From Prorocentrum cordatum (lineage: Eukaryota; Sar; Dinophyceae; Prorocentrales; Prorocentraceae), in contig CAUYUJ010015942.1 of assembly GCA_963575745.1 (NCBI GenBank), positions 32,501 to 96,500 of the forward strand: DNA of 64,000 nt, written 5' to 3'. The position numbers and the translations under genes are program-made. Shown here piece by piece: positions 11,293-22,138 of this stretch; within the stretch, counting starts at the first letter, position 1, and every line of letters begins with the position of its first letter. The notes under the pieces are model-generated. The model had not been told where the DNA came from. It did no database searches and saw only the letters and a program-made list of their open reading frames with translations.

Positions 11293-12114
11293 TTGCTGGC
11301 TCAGCCACAAGGAGGCCCCAGGGCCCATCCGTCATTCTATCTTGCGCGACCGCCGCCACACTACCGCCTGCCACAGTACAGACCCCCCTTACTTCCTCTC
11401 TCCCGAGGTCATCACACTCCTTCCCTCTCTCCCCTCCTCGTCTGCCTACTTTCACAGGGAATGTCCTGACAGCGGGTAGGTAGATCCACCTGGCCGTCTT
11501 GCCCCATCACCCCCCCAGGGCCGACCAGCCCTGGGGGGGGGGGCTGCGTCGGTACGGCTCTCCACCCACCCGGAGGCAGGCACCGGGAGGAAGAAGACGA
11601 CGCCCACGCCGACGCCGACGCCGACGACGATCCGCCTGCCGCCGTCAGGCGCCCCTGCGCGCTGGCCGGGGCTGTCCTCGGGCCCGCGCGGCGGGAGGGG
11701 GGGGCCTGCCTCCGTCCGGGCGGGGCGGACCCAAGAGAGGCAGGGCGACACCAGCTGGAGGCCGCCAACGTTCCGCGCAACGAGCGCAACGTTCCGTGCA
11801 ACGCATGTTCCTCCCCTCCTCTTCCCCCCTCGCCGGGCAGCACAGCCTGCCCCAGTCCGGCGTGGCGGCGCGTGGAGCATCGGCGAGCAATGCATCGTAT
11901 CGGACTCGGAAGCGGTCGAGATCGAACCGAGCGGGAGGCGTCGAGGTGCGCCCCGCCGGGGCCTCCGAGGGCAAGCCGGCCTTCGAGAGACAAACGACGA
12001 TGCGGCCTACAGCCACCGACGTTGAGTACGCCGGATAGCACCACGCGCTCATTGGCGGGAGTACGTAGTGCGTGCGGGGAGTACTGAGTACTGGGAACAG
12101 GCGATGAACGTCAG
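11293..12114. other. GC-rich spacer, no gene supported
   Basis: Open frames exist on both strands (for example minus 11412-12044), but they are proline/arginine/serine-rich shadows with no recognisable domain. A GCCGAC hexamer run lies at 11602-11625. Confidence 0.4.
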
Positions 12115-12722
12115 TGGCAGGAGGAGGCGGAGGAGGAGGAGGAGGAGGAGAAGGAGGAGGAGGAGGCGGAGGCGGAGGCGGAGGAGGAGGAGGAGGAGGA
12201 GGAGGAGGAGGAGGCCGAGGAGGAGGAGGAGGAGGAGGAGGCGGAGGAAGCGGAGGATGAAGAGGAGGAGAAGGAGACGGAGGAGGAAGAGGAGGAGGAG
12301 AAGGAGGCGGAGAAGGCGGAGGAGGATGAGGAGGGGGAGGAGGCGGAGAGGAGGAGGGGAGGCGGAGGAGGAGGAGGCGGAGGCGCGAGGCCCGAGGCGC
12401 GAGGCGCGGCGGCGGCGCGCCCGCGCGGCGGCTCCTCGCTCAGCTCCCGCGGCGGCCGAGCGTCCCCGGGCAGCCGCTCGTCGGCGGCCTCTCGCGCGGG
12501 CTGGGCGGGGGGCGGGGAGGCTTGGGAGGCCAGCCGCGGTGCCAGACCTCCTCCTCCTCCTCCTCCTTCCTCCCTCCTCCCTCCTCCTCCTCCTCCACCA
12601 CCTCCTCCTTTTCCACCTCCTCCTCCTCCTCCTCCTCCTCCTCCTCCACCTTCCCTCGTCCTTCCCTCCTCCGCCTCCTCCTCCGCCTCCTCCTCCTCCT
12701 CCTCCTCATCCTCTTTCTCCTC
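12115..12722. repeat. GGA array facing a CCT array (long foldback)
   Basis: 12115-12380 is GGA/GGC repeat on the plus strand. 12544-12722 is CCT repeat on the same strand. The 160 bp between are GC-rich (GGCGGCGGCGCGC...). The two arms are complementary, so a single strand can fold into an imperfect hairpin of about 180 bp per arm. Long arginine/glutamate or leucine frames here are repeat artefacts. Confidence 0.9.
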
Positions 12723-13033
12723 CTCCGGGGGCCCAACGTCCAACCCGGAGTAGGACATGGGGCGTGCCGCGGACGGCGGCGGCGGCGGCGGCGGCGACGA
12801 CGCAGCGCGCTTGGCGCCCGCAGGGGGTCGGGGTTGGGCGTGGATTGTCCGTCGGTCGGAAAGAAAGCATGACGCAGGAAGGCATTGGAGGTAGATCCGC
12901 CCCCGAAAGAGGAAGAAGGAAGGACGGCCGCTCGACTCTCGAAGCATGAAGGCGCCTGCAGGAGATGGGATCTGGGGATCCAGAAAGACCTGCTCTCAAC
13001 GACCGACGGTACCGGGGCGGCGAAGAAGTCAGC
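12723..13033. other. Spacer with short GGC run
   Basis: A GGCGGC run at 12774-12798 is the only feature seen. Confidence 0.5.
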
Positions 13034-13206
13034 ATGGGGGGAACGGGTCCTGAGGGAAACGGGTCCTGGACCCTAAGCCCTTCCCTGGGACTACTTCTTC
13101 ATCCTACGTCGTTTTCTGATAGTTCCGGGGTCCGTGGATGGCACCGAGAGCCCGAAGACAGCGAAAAAACTCAGGACCCGTTTCCCTCAGGACCCGTTTC
13201 CCCCAT
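13034..13206. repeat. 36-bp inverted repeat around a ~101-bp loop
   Basis: The left arm 13034-13070 and right arm 13171-13206 are reverse complements apart from one substitution and one indel. Each arm is itself two copies of GGGAAACGGGTCCTGA. The shape resembles a very small foldback or MITE-like element. I could not define a target duplication. Confidence 0.85.
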
Positions 13207-13231
13207 GGCGGTGAATGGAAGGGGTGGGGGG

Positions 13232-13401
13232 AATGATGATGAGGAGGAGGAGGAGGAGGAGGAGGAGGAGGAGGAGGAGGAAGAGGAGGAGGAGGAGGAG
13301 GAGGAGGAGGAGGAGGAGGAGGAGGAGGCGGAGGCGGAGGCGGAGGCGGAGGCGGAGGCGGAGGAGGAGGAGGAGGAGGAGGAGGAGGAGGAGGAGGAGG
13401 A
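13232..13401. repeat. (GGA)n with inner (GGAGGC)n
   Basis: 170 bp of GGA triplets, with an inner block at about 13325-13362 of alternating GGA/GGC. Confidence 0.95.
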
Positions 13402-14998
13402 CGGGGAACCGATGCCGTGTGCCCCCTTGCGGGCGGCGGGTGTGGATATGATTGGGTCCTCAGGGGCCCCGTTGACTCCCTGGGGCCCGAAGCGGGGATT
13501 TACCCTTGCGACGGGAAAATCTTCTCTTACGCGAGATGGCACGGAGACCTTGCGCAGAGACTTGCGCGGGCTGCCAGCGCGGCGCGCCACATTGGAGACG
13601 AAGACGGGTGCGCGCGACCTTGCGCGGGCAGCTCACGCGCGAACGTCGGAGACAACGATCCCGTCTTCTGCCACCGTTCATGTCCACCGCTTGGGCGACC
13701 GACGTCCTGGGACCCCACCGGGCGGCGGGCATGGATATGTCTGGGGGCCCAGGGGGCCAGAAGACTGGCCCTCCTCCGACCTTTGTACTGGTGTCCGAGC
13801 GAACGAACGAGCGAACGCTGGAGTCGTGCGCGCTCCGCGAAGGAGCTCGCCCGCGCTCAATAATTAGGGCATGGCCTGGAGGCCGTGGCCTAGCAAATGT
13901 GAAACGTCAGCCTCGGCCCGGCGCGACCCCAATCGGGGACAGTTTCCTACTGCACGGGCGCCTTGCTTGGCAATGTTTGGCGCTGCTCAGCGCCCGGGGG
14001 ACCCCGGGAGCCCCCGAGCAACAGGCAGACCCAAACCCCCGACGTCGTGACTTTTCTAGGATGGCGTCGACCGAGGTCTGGAGCTTTTCCCCGGGACCCG
14101 CTTCTCATCCGGAGTCTTCTGTGACGGCCCCGAGGCCCAGGAAGGGCCCCCGGAGGCCGAAAATAACAAACTTGGCGTTCCTCGCGTTCCCCCGCCCCCC
14201 GTCTCCGCTTGTTGCCGCCGCCTCTGCGGCGCGCCCAGTGCCCTCCAGTGCCCCAGTGGCAGGCGCCTTGAACTGACGGTGCCCGCGATGGTTCTGCCCA
14301 TGGCACATCCGTCCGCTGCTGCTCGCACTGGGCATTCACATCCCCCCAGTGCGCCGTCAATCTTCGGGCGCGCCCTCTTGCCCCGGTAATCGGGGCCCTG
14401 CGAGATGCCCCATTCGTCCTCTTTTGTAGGTCAACCTCTGGGCGATGTCGACGTTGCTCGTCGAGGAGAAGGCGCGCCGCATGCCGCCGCGTGCCTCGCC
14501 ATCGCACCCGCTGGCTCGTTCCGCGGGCGCCCGCCACGGCCTCTTCTTGCTGCCCGCTTCCGCCCCGCAAGCGCCGCGATCCGCGACGGCCCCCGGCCCA
14601 CCTCCAGCGCGAGCGCGCCGCCCGCGCCGCCTCGCGGTCGGCGCGGACTTGCGCCTCGCGCTATGGGGGGATGCTGGGGGCAACGGCGGGCCCCTGCGAA
14701 AGCGCCGCGAGCTCCGTCGCGCCGTCGCTGGGCCCGAAGTCTTTCTCGGCCACTGCGACGCCTGCCGTTCCTCCCGCGAGGCATCCTTTGAAGCGAAATC
14801 CACCCTGGGCCTGCTCAACTACCGCGATCGCCCGCGCCGTCTAGTCCGGGGCCGCGTCGCGGCAGCCGCCGCGCGCATGGCCTGCGCCTTCTCCGCGCTT
14901 GGCGGGCGCATTCTTACTGATAGTTCCGTCGAGCCGCGAGTATCCGTTCCATCTCAATCCATATCTAACTCATCCAGCGGCTGCCGCTGTCGAAGGCG
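13402..14998. other. GC-rich region, no gene supported
   Basis: Several open frames overlap on both strands, for example minus 14357-14818 and plus 13506-14276. None shows a domain, and composition alone explains their length at this GC content. Minus frames from 14800 to 14300 could be the downstream end of the coiled-coil region at 14999-17721. Confidence 0.35.
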
Positions 14999-17721
14999 TC
15001 ATGCGAGCCGCCCCGCTGGCTGGATCTCGCGCTGCGCCAAGGAACTGCCGTCGTCGCCCTTCGCGGCGCGCCGTGCTCGACGCGGTTCATCGCCCTCTTG
15101 ATGTCGAGCCTCGCTCTGCGGCGCGAGGTCGATTGCCTCGTCGTCTGCATTGCTTCCGAATTCCATCCTTGATCGGCTCACTTCGAGGTCCAGCTCCTCG
15201 ACGCGCCCGCCCCCCGTTCGGGGGGGGGTCGGCCCTCCGCGGCGCCCGGGCCAATCCTCGCGCGCGCGCAATAATTCCCCCGCTGCGACGTCGCCTATCT
15301 CGCAGGGGTCGCGCGCCCGACCCTCCGCGGCGGCGCCGTGGCTGACGTAACTGGCGCGCTCCGCAGGGCCCCCGGTCTGGCCGCGCTCAGCCCCGCAGCC
15401 GCCGCGATCTCTCCTCGCCCCCAAACTGGGTAGAATCGCGGCATTTGCTGAGCGAGCTGCGCGGGCGCCGGGCAGCGGCGGTCGAGCTCGAGCGCGTCGC
15501 TGATCTTCCTGGCCCCCGTCGCCCCTCAGGGCCCCCGCGCGCCCCGCTTGCCCCTCATCGGGCCCCCCCCCCCCGCGCCCCCCCCCCCCCGCCCCCTGCC
15601 TGACCTGCGGGGGGCGGGGGCGAACTCTGAAGGCTCTCGCGGCGGTGCTGGGCCCCTTGCTTTCGGCATCTAGATCCTGTCGAACGGGCCCTCGCCGCGC
15701 GCTGGCTCCGCTTCCTTTTTCGTTCCTCGGTGCGCGTGGCTCTTTTGCTGCGCTGGGGCCGGCTGCGCCCGCCATCGTCTCGGCGCTGCCCTTTCCCGCT
15801 TCCTGGCCCTCTCCCCCCGCCCCCCGCTGCGGCGCTTGTTCGTCTCGCTGCACGGCTTCCGCGGTGGAGATCTGCCCCTCCGCGCCCGCCTCGCGATCGC
15901 TGCTTCGCGCCGCGTTCTGGGCGTCCACGCCGATCTGGCCCAGGTCGATCACCCCCTCTGTCTCCTGCTTGTGCGGCTCGTTGGGGTTCGTCTTCGTTTC
16001 GATCTCGCTGTCGGCCAAGTTTTCCTCCTCCTCCGTTACTCCTTTGTCATCTTCGTCTACAGTTGCCCGCGCATCCTCCTGCGTTCTGCTTTGAGGCTTG
16101 CCCTTTGCCCACTCCAGGTCGTCGCCGCAACCCCTGTCGTTGCGTCAATATGCCAGCTCGCCTGTCGGTGTCCAGTGGCTGCCTTTCCCTTCGTCTGCTG
16201 CCAATAGCCTCAATAATTATCCCCACCCCGTGGTTCTTGTTCCGGCAATCCTCTCTCCGCCCGCGCGTCCGTCTCCAGTTCGCGCCTCCCGGTCTCATCC
16301 CTCAATCTCTTCTGGCGCCCGCGCTGCAGCCTTTCGCGCTCGTCGCGCTCTCTTTCCACGGGCCCCGATGTCTTTCTGAAGCTCTGTCATATGTCATTGC
16401 ATGTCTGGTCGGCGTAGTTGTCGCTCCCTTCTTCTTTCTTCTTACCCCGCTTGGCGTCGGGTTATTTGTCATTGTTGTCGTTGTTGTCAGCTTCGCTCGT
16501 GTCGTTGATGTTGCTGTTCGCATGCCTGCTGACTCCTCCGCCAGTCGATCAGATGTCCCCGATGTCGATGCCCGCGCGCGTTCCCCTGGGCTCGTCCCCA
16601 CTGGGGTCGATGTAACTGTTCAGCCTGTGCTTGTCGCGCCCTCCTCTCGTCTGCTTCTTGCGCCCGTTGTCGTTGCGTCGCTCGCTCGTTGCTTCCTTGT
16701 TGTGCGTCTTCCCCTACTTGCCTTTGCGTCATCGCGAAACTGTCCTGCTGCAGCAGGTGCATTTCCAGTCGCTGCCTTTTGCTCTCAGCCTGCGCTTGTT
16801 GGGCCTCCTTCGCGATGTCGTGCCTGATGTGGTTATCTCTCCTCTCTACGCCGCTGCCTTCAGATGCGCTGCTCGCGCTTCTGCTTGCTGCCGTTGGAAT
16901 TCAGCTGTCTCGCGTTGGCGTATTCGCTGCAGGCCCGTTGTTTCTCTTCGCCCACCTTCTTCACCTTTCTCTGATAGCGGGCCACCAACGCCGTTTGTTC
17001 CTCTGGATATTGTTGCTGTCGTTCCTGCTCTTGCCGCTGTTGGGTCGCCTCCATATTATTCTGCTCTTCGCTGGCTACCACCACGAGCATCTGAATATGC
17101 ATGTCGTGTTTCTCCTGACCCTGGTCTCCCTGGTGCTGTACCAGCCTCGCTTTTTCTTCATTCTTGGCGTCCTTGAGTTGCCTCTCCATCTCATGGTTTG
17201 TCGTTGAACTTCTTGGTGGTGTCTTCCTGATCTTTCATCCTCTGCATCACCTGGCCCGTCTCCCTTTCGATCTGCGTAAAGCTTACTTGCCCGTGTTTTC
17301 CGGCTTCGGTGCTGCTGTCGCAGAAACTGGCGTAATTTCTTCGGTATGATCTGAATTCGCATCTCCTTAGCTTCGTATCGTTATTGCTCTTCCTCATCGC
17401 TGCAGTGGTCCGTTTCGCAGGCTTGTTTAATCCTCATCACGAATTGGCCAAACCCTCCTGCTCTCTGATGTAAGCACTGACCATTATGAGGTCTGTTGCA
17501 ACGTTGGCGATATCATTTGCCGGCTCCCTGTGTTGCCTGTTCATTTTGGACAGTTTGGTAACGACTTTGCCTCTGACCGCCCTGAGTTGTGCCATTGTTT
17601 GTGTGGCTGCATGACCTGAATGCTGTGCTTGCTTGAGAACCGCAATATGTTGGAGCTCATCCGTGACATCCTGCTGTCCTTGTGCTTTGCTGTTGCCACC
17701 CCCACGGGTACTCGAAATCAC
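14999..17721 (-). pseudogene. Frame-broken coiled-coil-like protein region, unassigned
   Basis: Successive minus-strand frames read charged, Q/E/K-rich, helix-forming peptides: 17721-17437 (DVTDELQHIAVLKQAQHSG, NDIANVATDLIMVSAYIRE), 17397-17191 (QIERETGQVMQRMKDQEDTT), 17189-16860 (MERQLKDAKNEEKARLVQ, VARYQRKVKKVGEEKQ) and 16018-14999 (MADSEIETKTNPNEPHKQE, then alanine/glycine/arginine-rich). The opposite strand gives strongly hydrophobic leucine-rich frames, as expected for the antisense of coiled coil. No catalytic domain is visible. It could be a LINE ORF1, an intron-split host gene or chance in purine-rich DNA. At least four frame changes are needed. Confidence 0.3.
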
Positions 17722-18365
17722 GATCCACTTTGTGTTCGAAGAACTCCCTGCACGGCGTAGTCCGCCGGCGGCACCTCTAATCGTGTACTTCGGTTTGCTT
17801 CTTAATGTCGAGCTGGTGGGGTCTTGTCGGTTACGTTTTGTAAATCAGTGTCCCCTCTTTTCGCCAGCAAAGTGTCATTATTATGTAGTCCGATCTGCTC
17901 AATCTCTTCCCGCCTCCTATTTTTTCCGCGGCCTTCCACACGTGAACCGCCACTTTGTTATTGCCGTCCAGTTGGCGCAACTCCCGCGCGCCCATGAGTG
18001 GCACGGTGCCCGTCCTGGCGCCATCTCTGTGCAGTCGCCGATGTCCTCGAAGCCGTCGCTCTCGTGCTGATGCGCCAACGGGTGGTTTCTGAGGAGGAAC
18101 CTGGCGTCTCCCCTCTCGCCTCGCTGCCTTCGATGTGCGGCGCCCTGTGGAACCCCGCCTTTGCCTCTACGCGGCGTCCTGCCGCCGTGAGCCGCAGCGC
18201 GGCCGCTGGCGCCGCCATGGCGCGGTGCGCACGCGTGAACCCCTGCCCCGCGGGCTGGCCGCTTCGCGATAAAGCGCCCTGCCACCGCGACCGATCGGGC
18301 GGCAGGCGCGACCGAACTCCGATGGATCGGTCGGGAGCGGCGGGCCCCACCAGAGGCCACATGGG
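17722..18365. other. Spacer before the CCT tract
   Basis: No motif or repeat found. Short open frames on both strands are GC-driven. Confidence 0.4.
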
Positions 18366-18900
18366 CATTCCTCCTCTACCTCCTCCTCCTCCTCCTCCTC
18401 CTCCTCCTCCTCCTCCTCCTCCTCTTTCTCCTCCTCCTCCTCCTCCTCCTCCTCATCCGCCTCCTCCTCCTCTATCTCCTCGTCCTCCTCCACATCCTCC
18501 TCCTCCTCCCCCTCCTCCTCTTCCTCCTTTGCCACTTCCTCCTCGTCCTCCTCCTCCTCCCCGTCCTCCTCGTCGTCGTCCTCCTCCTGCTCCTCCTCCT
18601 CCTCCTCCTCCTGCTCCCGCTCCTGCTCCTGCCCCTGCTCCTGCTCCTGTCCCTGCTCCTCCTCCTCCTGGTCCTGGTCATGGTCCTGGTCCTGTTCCTG
18701 TTCCTGCTCCTGCTCCTGCTCCTGCTCCTGCGCCTGCTCCTGCTCCTGCTCCTGCTCCTCCTCCTCCTCCTCCTCCTCCTCCTCCTCCTCCTACTATTCC
18801 TCCTCCTCGTCCTCCTCCTCCTCCTCGTCCTCCTCCTCCTCCTCCTCTTCCTCCTCTTCCTCCTCTTCCTCCTCCTCCTACTCCTCCTTTTTCTCTTCCT
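18366..18900. repeat. CCT array with (CTGCTC)n centre
   Basis: 535 bp of pyrimidine-rich triplets. CCT dominates at 18366-18600 and 18755-18900, and CCTGCT/CCTGTT hexamers fill 18610-18755. ATT/CGT-rich degenerate repeat follows to 19157, where element YR-A begins. Plus frames read poly-proline and minus frames poly-glutamate or arginine. Confidence 0.95.
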
Positions 18901-19157
18901 CTTTCTCCTCCTCACCCTTTTTCCCCTTTCCCCCCTCCTCCCTGTCCTCCTCTTCTTCGTATTATTCTTATTATTTTGATTGTGCTTGTTATTCGTTTTC
19001 GTATTTTCCTTCGTCTTCATATTATTCGTCATAGTATGATTCGTATTCGTCTTCCTCTTCTTATGCGTATTCGTATTCGTTTTCTTGTTAGTATTGGTAC
19101 GATTCGTCTTCTTGTCTTTTCTCTACTCTTCTTCTTTTCCACAGTCATATTATTATT

Positions 19158-19314
19158 ATTCTCCCGCTCGCGCGCAAGCGAGCTGTCTCCGTGCGGGGCC
19201 GCGGCGCCGCGCGCGCGGAACGGCCCAAAATGGGCAGGCCCGCCCCGCGCGCCCGAGCCGGGGCGCCGCCTCAGGCGGTGGAGTCCGCCTGGTCGCCGTA
19301 AACGGCGATGCAGC
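19158..19314 (-). repeat. YR-A terminal repeat B2
   Basis: 157 bp identical to 19408-19564 (offset 250). It forms the 3' end of the element on the minus strand and directly follows TATTATTATT of the flank. Confidence 0.9.
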
Positions 19315-19348
19315 GCCACATCAGCCAAGATGAGGGAGAGGAGGGAGG

Positions 19349-19409
19349 GGGGCTGAGAAGCTGCAGAGACAGCAAGAGCGCGGGTCGCAAGGAGAATAGA
19401 GAGGAGCAT
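19349..19409 (-). repeat. YR-A internal repeat A2
   Basis: 61 bp identical to 29120-29180, beginning GGGGCTGAGAAGCTGCAGAG on the plus strand. It overlaps B1 by two bases (AT). Confidence 0.9.
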
Positions 19410-19564
19410 TCTCCCGCTCGCGCGCAAGCGAGCTGTCTCCGTGCGGGGCCGCGGCGCCGCGCGCGCGGAACGGCCCAAAATGGGCAGGCCCGCCCCGCGC
19501 GCCCGAGCCGGGGCGCCGCCTCAGGCGGTGGAGTCCGCCTGGTCGCCGTAAACGGCGATGCAGC
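19408..19564 (-). repeat. YR-A internal repeat B1
   Basis: Second copy of the 157-bp repeat. The A2-B1 junction here is what a circular form of the element would contain at its closure. Confidence 0.9.
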
Positions 19565-19930
19565 CATACCCATGCTCAAAGCCCTTGCGCAGTGACAAGG
19601 TTTCGGCGGGCGGCCGATAGACGGGTGGTCCATACAGCAGGGCCGACCCCTAGAAGGGAAGCGACAAGGACGTCGCGGGCGGGCAGCGACAGAGGTCGCA
19701 ACTGACAGTACGACAGGCGACCTGAGCACAAAGGGGGCTCAGGGAGAGCGGACAGCTCGTAGGGGGGCGAGAAGGCCGTTTAGACGATCAGCACGCCAAT
19801 AGCCGAAAGCAAATAGTTTCACCGAGTACGGAAGCCGCAACGCGCGCAGGGCGGGAGCGGATCGGTGAAGTCCAAATGCTTACCCCCTTGCTCTGGCCGA
19901 CGCAGCGTCGTCGGCTGAACAATCTGGCCG

Positions 19931-21568
19931 CTACTTAAGCCAGTGTCGTGAAACGTGGCTCCCCTGCTGAAGCGCCAGAAGGATGCACTCGAGGACCAGA
20001 TTCAGGGTCGTCTGGGGAGCCTCGGCGCACGCTCCCATGACGTCCCCTGCGGCCACCTTGGCGAAGCTTGCGCCTTGCCGAAGCGCCAAAATGAGGCGCT
20101 CGAGGGCCCGATTCAGGGTCGTCTGGGGAGCCTCGGCGCACGCTCCCATGACGTCCCCTGCGGCCACTTCGGCGGAGCTTGCGCCCTGCTCGAGCGCCAT
20201 AAGGAGGCACTCGAGGGCCCGATGCAGGGTCCTCTGGGGAGCCTCGGCGCAAGCTCCCCTGACGTCATCTGCGGCCACCTCGGCGGAGCCTGCGCCCTCA
20301 TCGAGACTGGCCAACCCCAGGGGCGGCAGGATGCTCGGGGAGAGAGCAGCGGGCGGCTGCGTCGAGGCGCCACTGCCCCGCCTGTTCCCCCAAGCCGCTA
20401 CTAGGGCGGAGGCAGGAACCAGAGCGCAGGTCTGGACGCGTTGAGGGGGCCCAGGGGCCCTGGCCAAGATGGCCTCGACGGTCGGCGCCTGCAGGCCCAG
20501 GCGCGCCGCTTCGTCGGCGGACAGGTGAGGGAAGTTCAGACGCGGAACGCGGGAATCCGAGATAGGGGACAGTGGGGCCGCACTCCCCTGAGTCAGAGTG
20601 GGCAAGGGCTGCTCGACGGCCTCGGAAGCCGTGCGCCGCGCTGCGAAGGCTGCAGCCGCGGCGCTCCCGGGGTCGCCGCTGTGGGTGCCGCTGGGATGCA
20701 GCTCGCGCCCCGAGCCCCGGCCAGGCGCGAGGCCGCTCGAAGACCCCCGTTCCTCGGCGGCACGCCCTCCGCCCTGCGGGGCCGCAGCAGCATCGCTGGA
20801 GGAACGCGTGCCCACCGAGGACGGGGGGGCCTGAGCAGCGGGGCCCGCGCGGTAGCTGCCTGCGTGGGCGCCGCCCGAGCTCGCACCCTGGCGGGGCGCG
20901 GCCTGCCGAGGCGCCGTAGCTGGGCTCGGGCGCCGCTTCGGAGCGACCCGAGGGGCGCGCGCCTCGCGACGCCGAGGCGACGTCACCTGTCGCGAGGGCG
21001 CGCGGGGGGAGCCGCGGGCGTCCCTGGAGCGCGACGCCTCTCGCCTGTCTGAAGGGCGAGGGGGCGGAGGCGGCGGCGGGAGCAAGGGCCGCGGAGGCTC
21101 GGAGCCTACGCGCGGACCGCGGCCCCGAGAGCGGCTGCGAGCCGAGGCGCGAGCGGCGGGCGGGGAGCCCCCCGAGCGGCGAGGAGGGTGCCCCCTGTTA
21201 CCGCGCTGCTGCCTGCCCCCGTGGCTGCGGGGAGAACCCCTCCTGCTGCCGGAGCGCTCATGAGAGCGGGAGCGCTCGTCGCGGGGTCCTCGTTCAGCCG
21301 AGCCACCAGGGAAAACCGTCTGCAGGCGGCGGAGGACCTCGGGGTTCATGCCCGCCACGACGCGCTCAAGGTCCATCGAAGAGTCCGCGAGGGCGCTCAG
21401 AGAGGCGAGCGCGCCCTCTTGCAGAAGGGCGTCGTCGGAGTCGAACGCCTCGTCCTCGTCGCACGCGGGCTCCGCTCTCGAACGGCTGCGAACGCTCGCG
21501 GGCGGTGACCCGTCGGGCGAGCGCGGGGGGCACCTCGGGGCTCTGGCGTGGGGGCCCTCCGGTGCCAC
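19931..21568 (-). CDS. SR-rich protein with C-terminal 37-residue repeats
   Basis: A 545-codon open frame in the 3' third of YR-A. The N-terminal part is acidic (ACDEDEAFDSDD, MDLERVVAGMNPEVLRRLQ). The middle is arginine/serine/proline-rich, with SRSRSRGRG-type dipeptides and a poly-proline run. The last 130 residues are three to four copies of a 37-residue unit, for example GASSAEVAAGDVMGACAEAP then QTTLNRALERLILALRQ, predicted as short helices. At DNA level the unit is 111 bp, with phases at 19971, 20082 and 20193. The start is uncertain because the frame is open upstream. Function unknown. Within the element it takes the place where a recombinase would be expected. SR dipeptides suggest RNA or nucleoprotein binding, but that is inference. 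Confidence 0.5.
   Translation of the reverse strand: MAPEGPHARAPRCPPRSPDGSPPASVRSRSRAEPACDEDEAFDSDDALLQEGALASLSALADSSMDLERVVAGMNPEVLRRLQTVFPGGSAERGPRDERSRSHERSGSRRGSPRSHGGRQQRGNRGHPPRRSGGSPPAARASARSRSRGRGPRVGSEPPRPLLPPPPPPPRPSDRREASRSRDARGSPRAPSRQVTSPRRREARAPRVAPKRRPSPATAPRQAAPRQGASSGGAHAGSYRAGPAAQAPPSSVGTRSSSDAAAAPQGGGRAAEERGSSSGLAPGRGSGRELHPSGTHSGDPGSAAAAAFAARRTASEAVEQPLPTLTQGSAAPLSPISDSRVPRLNFPHLSADEAARLGLQAPTVEAILARAPGPPQRVQTCALVPASALVAAWGNRRGSGASTQPPAALSPSILPPLGLASLDEGAGSAEVAADDVRGACAEAPQRTLHRALECLLMALEQGASSAEVAAGDVMGACAEAPQTTLNRALERLILALRQGASFAKVAAGDVMGACAEAPQTTLNLVLECILLALQQGSHVSRHWLK
19969..20305 (-). repeat. 3 x 111-bp in-frame minisatellite
   Basis: Direct units of exactly 111 bp (37 codons) encode the C-terminal helical repeats of the SR-rich ORF. 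A fourth, more diverged unit lies toward 20300. Because the length is a multiple of three the frame is kept. Confidence 0.9.
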
Positions 21569-22138
21569 TCCCGCGGGCGGTCCGACGGCTCCTCGGGCGA
21601 GAGCGGGCCGTCGACGGGAGGCGAAGAGCCGCCCCCCGAGGGAGAGGTGTGGTCCCTCCCGTACGGGTTTGGAGACCGCGTACGGCCGCGGGCAGCGCTG
21701 GGGCTCCGCTGTGGGGAGCCCACTCCCGCGGCGGAGCTGGGGCGTGCCACGCCTGCCCAGCGGCGCGCATTGGCTGTGCGACGCGCCCTGCGGCCAGGCG
21801 CCGTGGCGGCTCCCCCCTCAGGGGCGGGGAGCGCCGCCATCGAAGCCCGCCGTTGCCTGGCGGCGCGCCTGGTGCGCGCGGCGCCCGTGCGCGAGGCGGA
21901 GTGCGGCGCGTGACCACCGCGGTTGGGCTGGTCCTCGACCGCCTCATCCCGCGGGCCCAGGCGGGCGCGGACTGCGCGCCGCTCACGGAGGCTGAAGCGG
22001 GACGCAGGGTCGTCGGCGGGCCGCGCCAGGGCGCGCGGATCCTCGGCCTCCACCTCGGCCAAGGAGCGGCCAGTAGACGACGCGGGTGCGTCCCCACCGC
22101 GAGCGGCGCGCTCCTCGTTGGCGAGGCCCGTCTTGACC

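Noticed and set aside
12068-12949. Arginine-rich 293-codon frame and its serine-rich antisense
   Set aside because: Produced by the GGA/CCT arrays. No domain outside the repeat.
15730-17207. Hydrophobic leucine-rich plus-strand frames suggesting membrane proteins
   Set aside because: They are the complement of lysine/glutamate/glutamine codons on the minus strand. Hydrophobicity is uniform with no helix-loop pattern.
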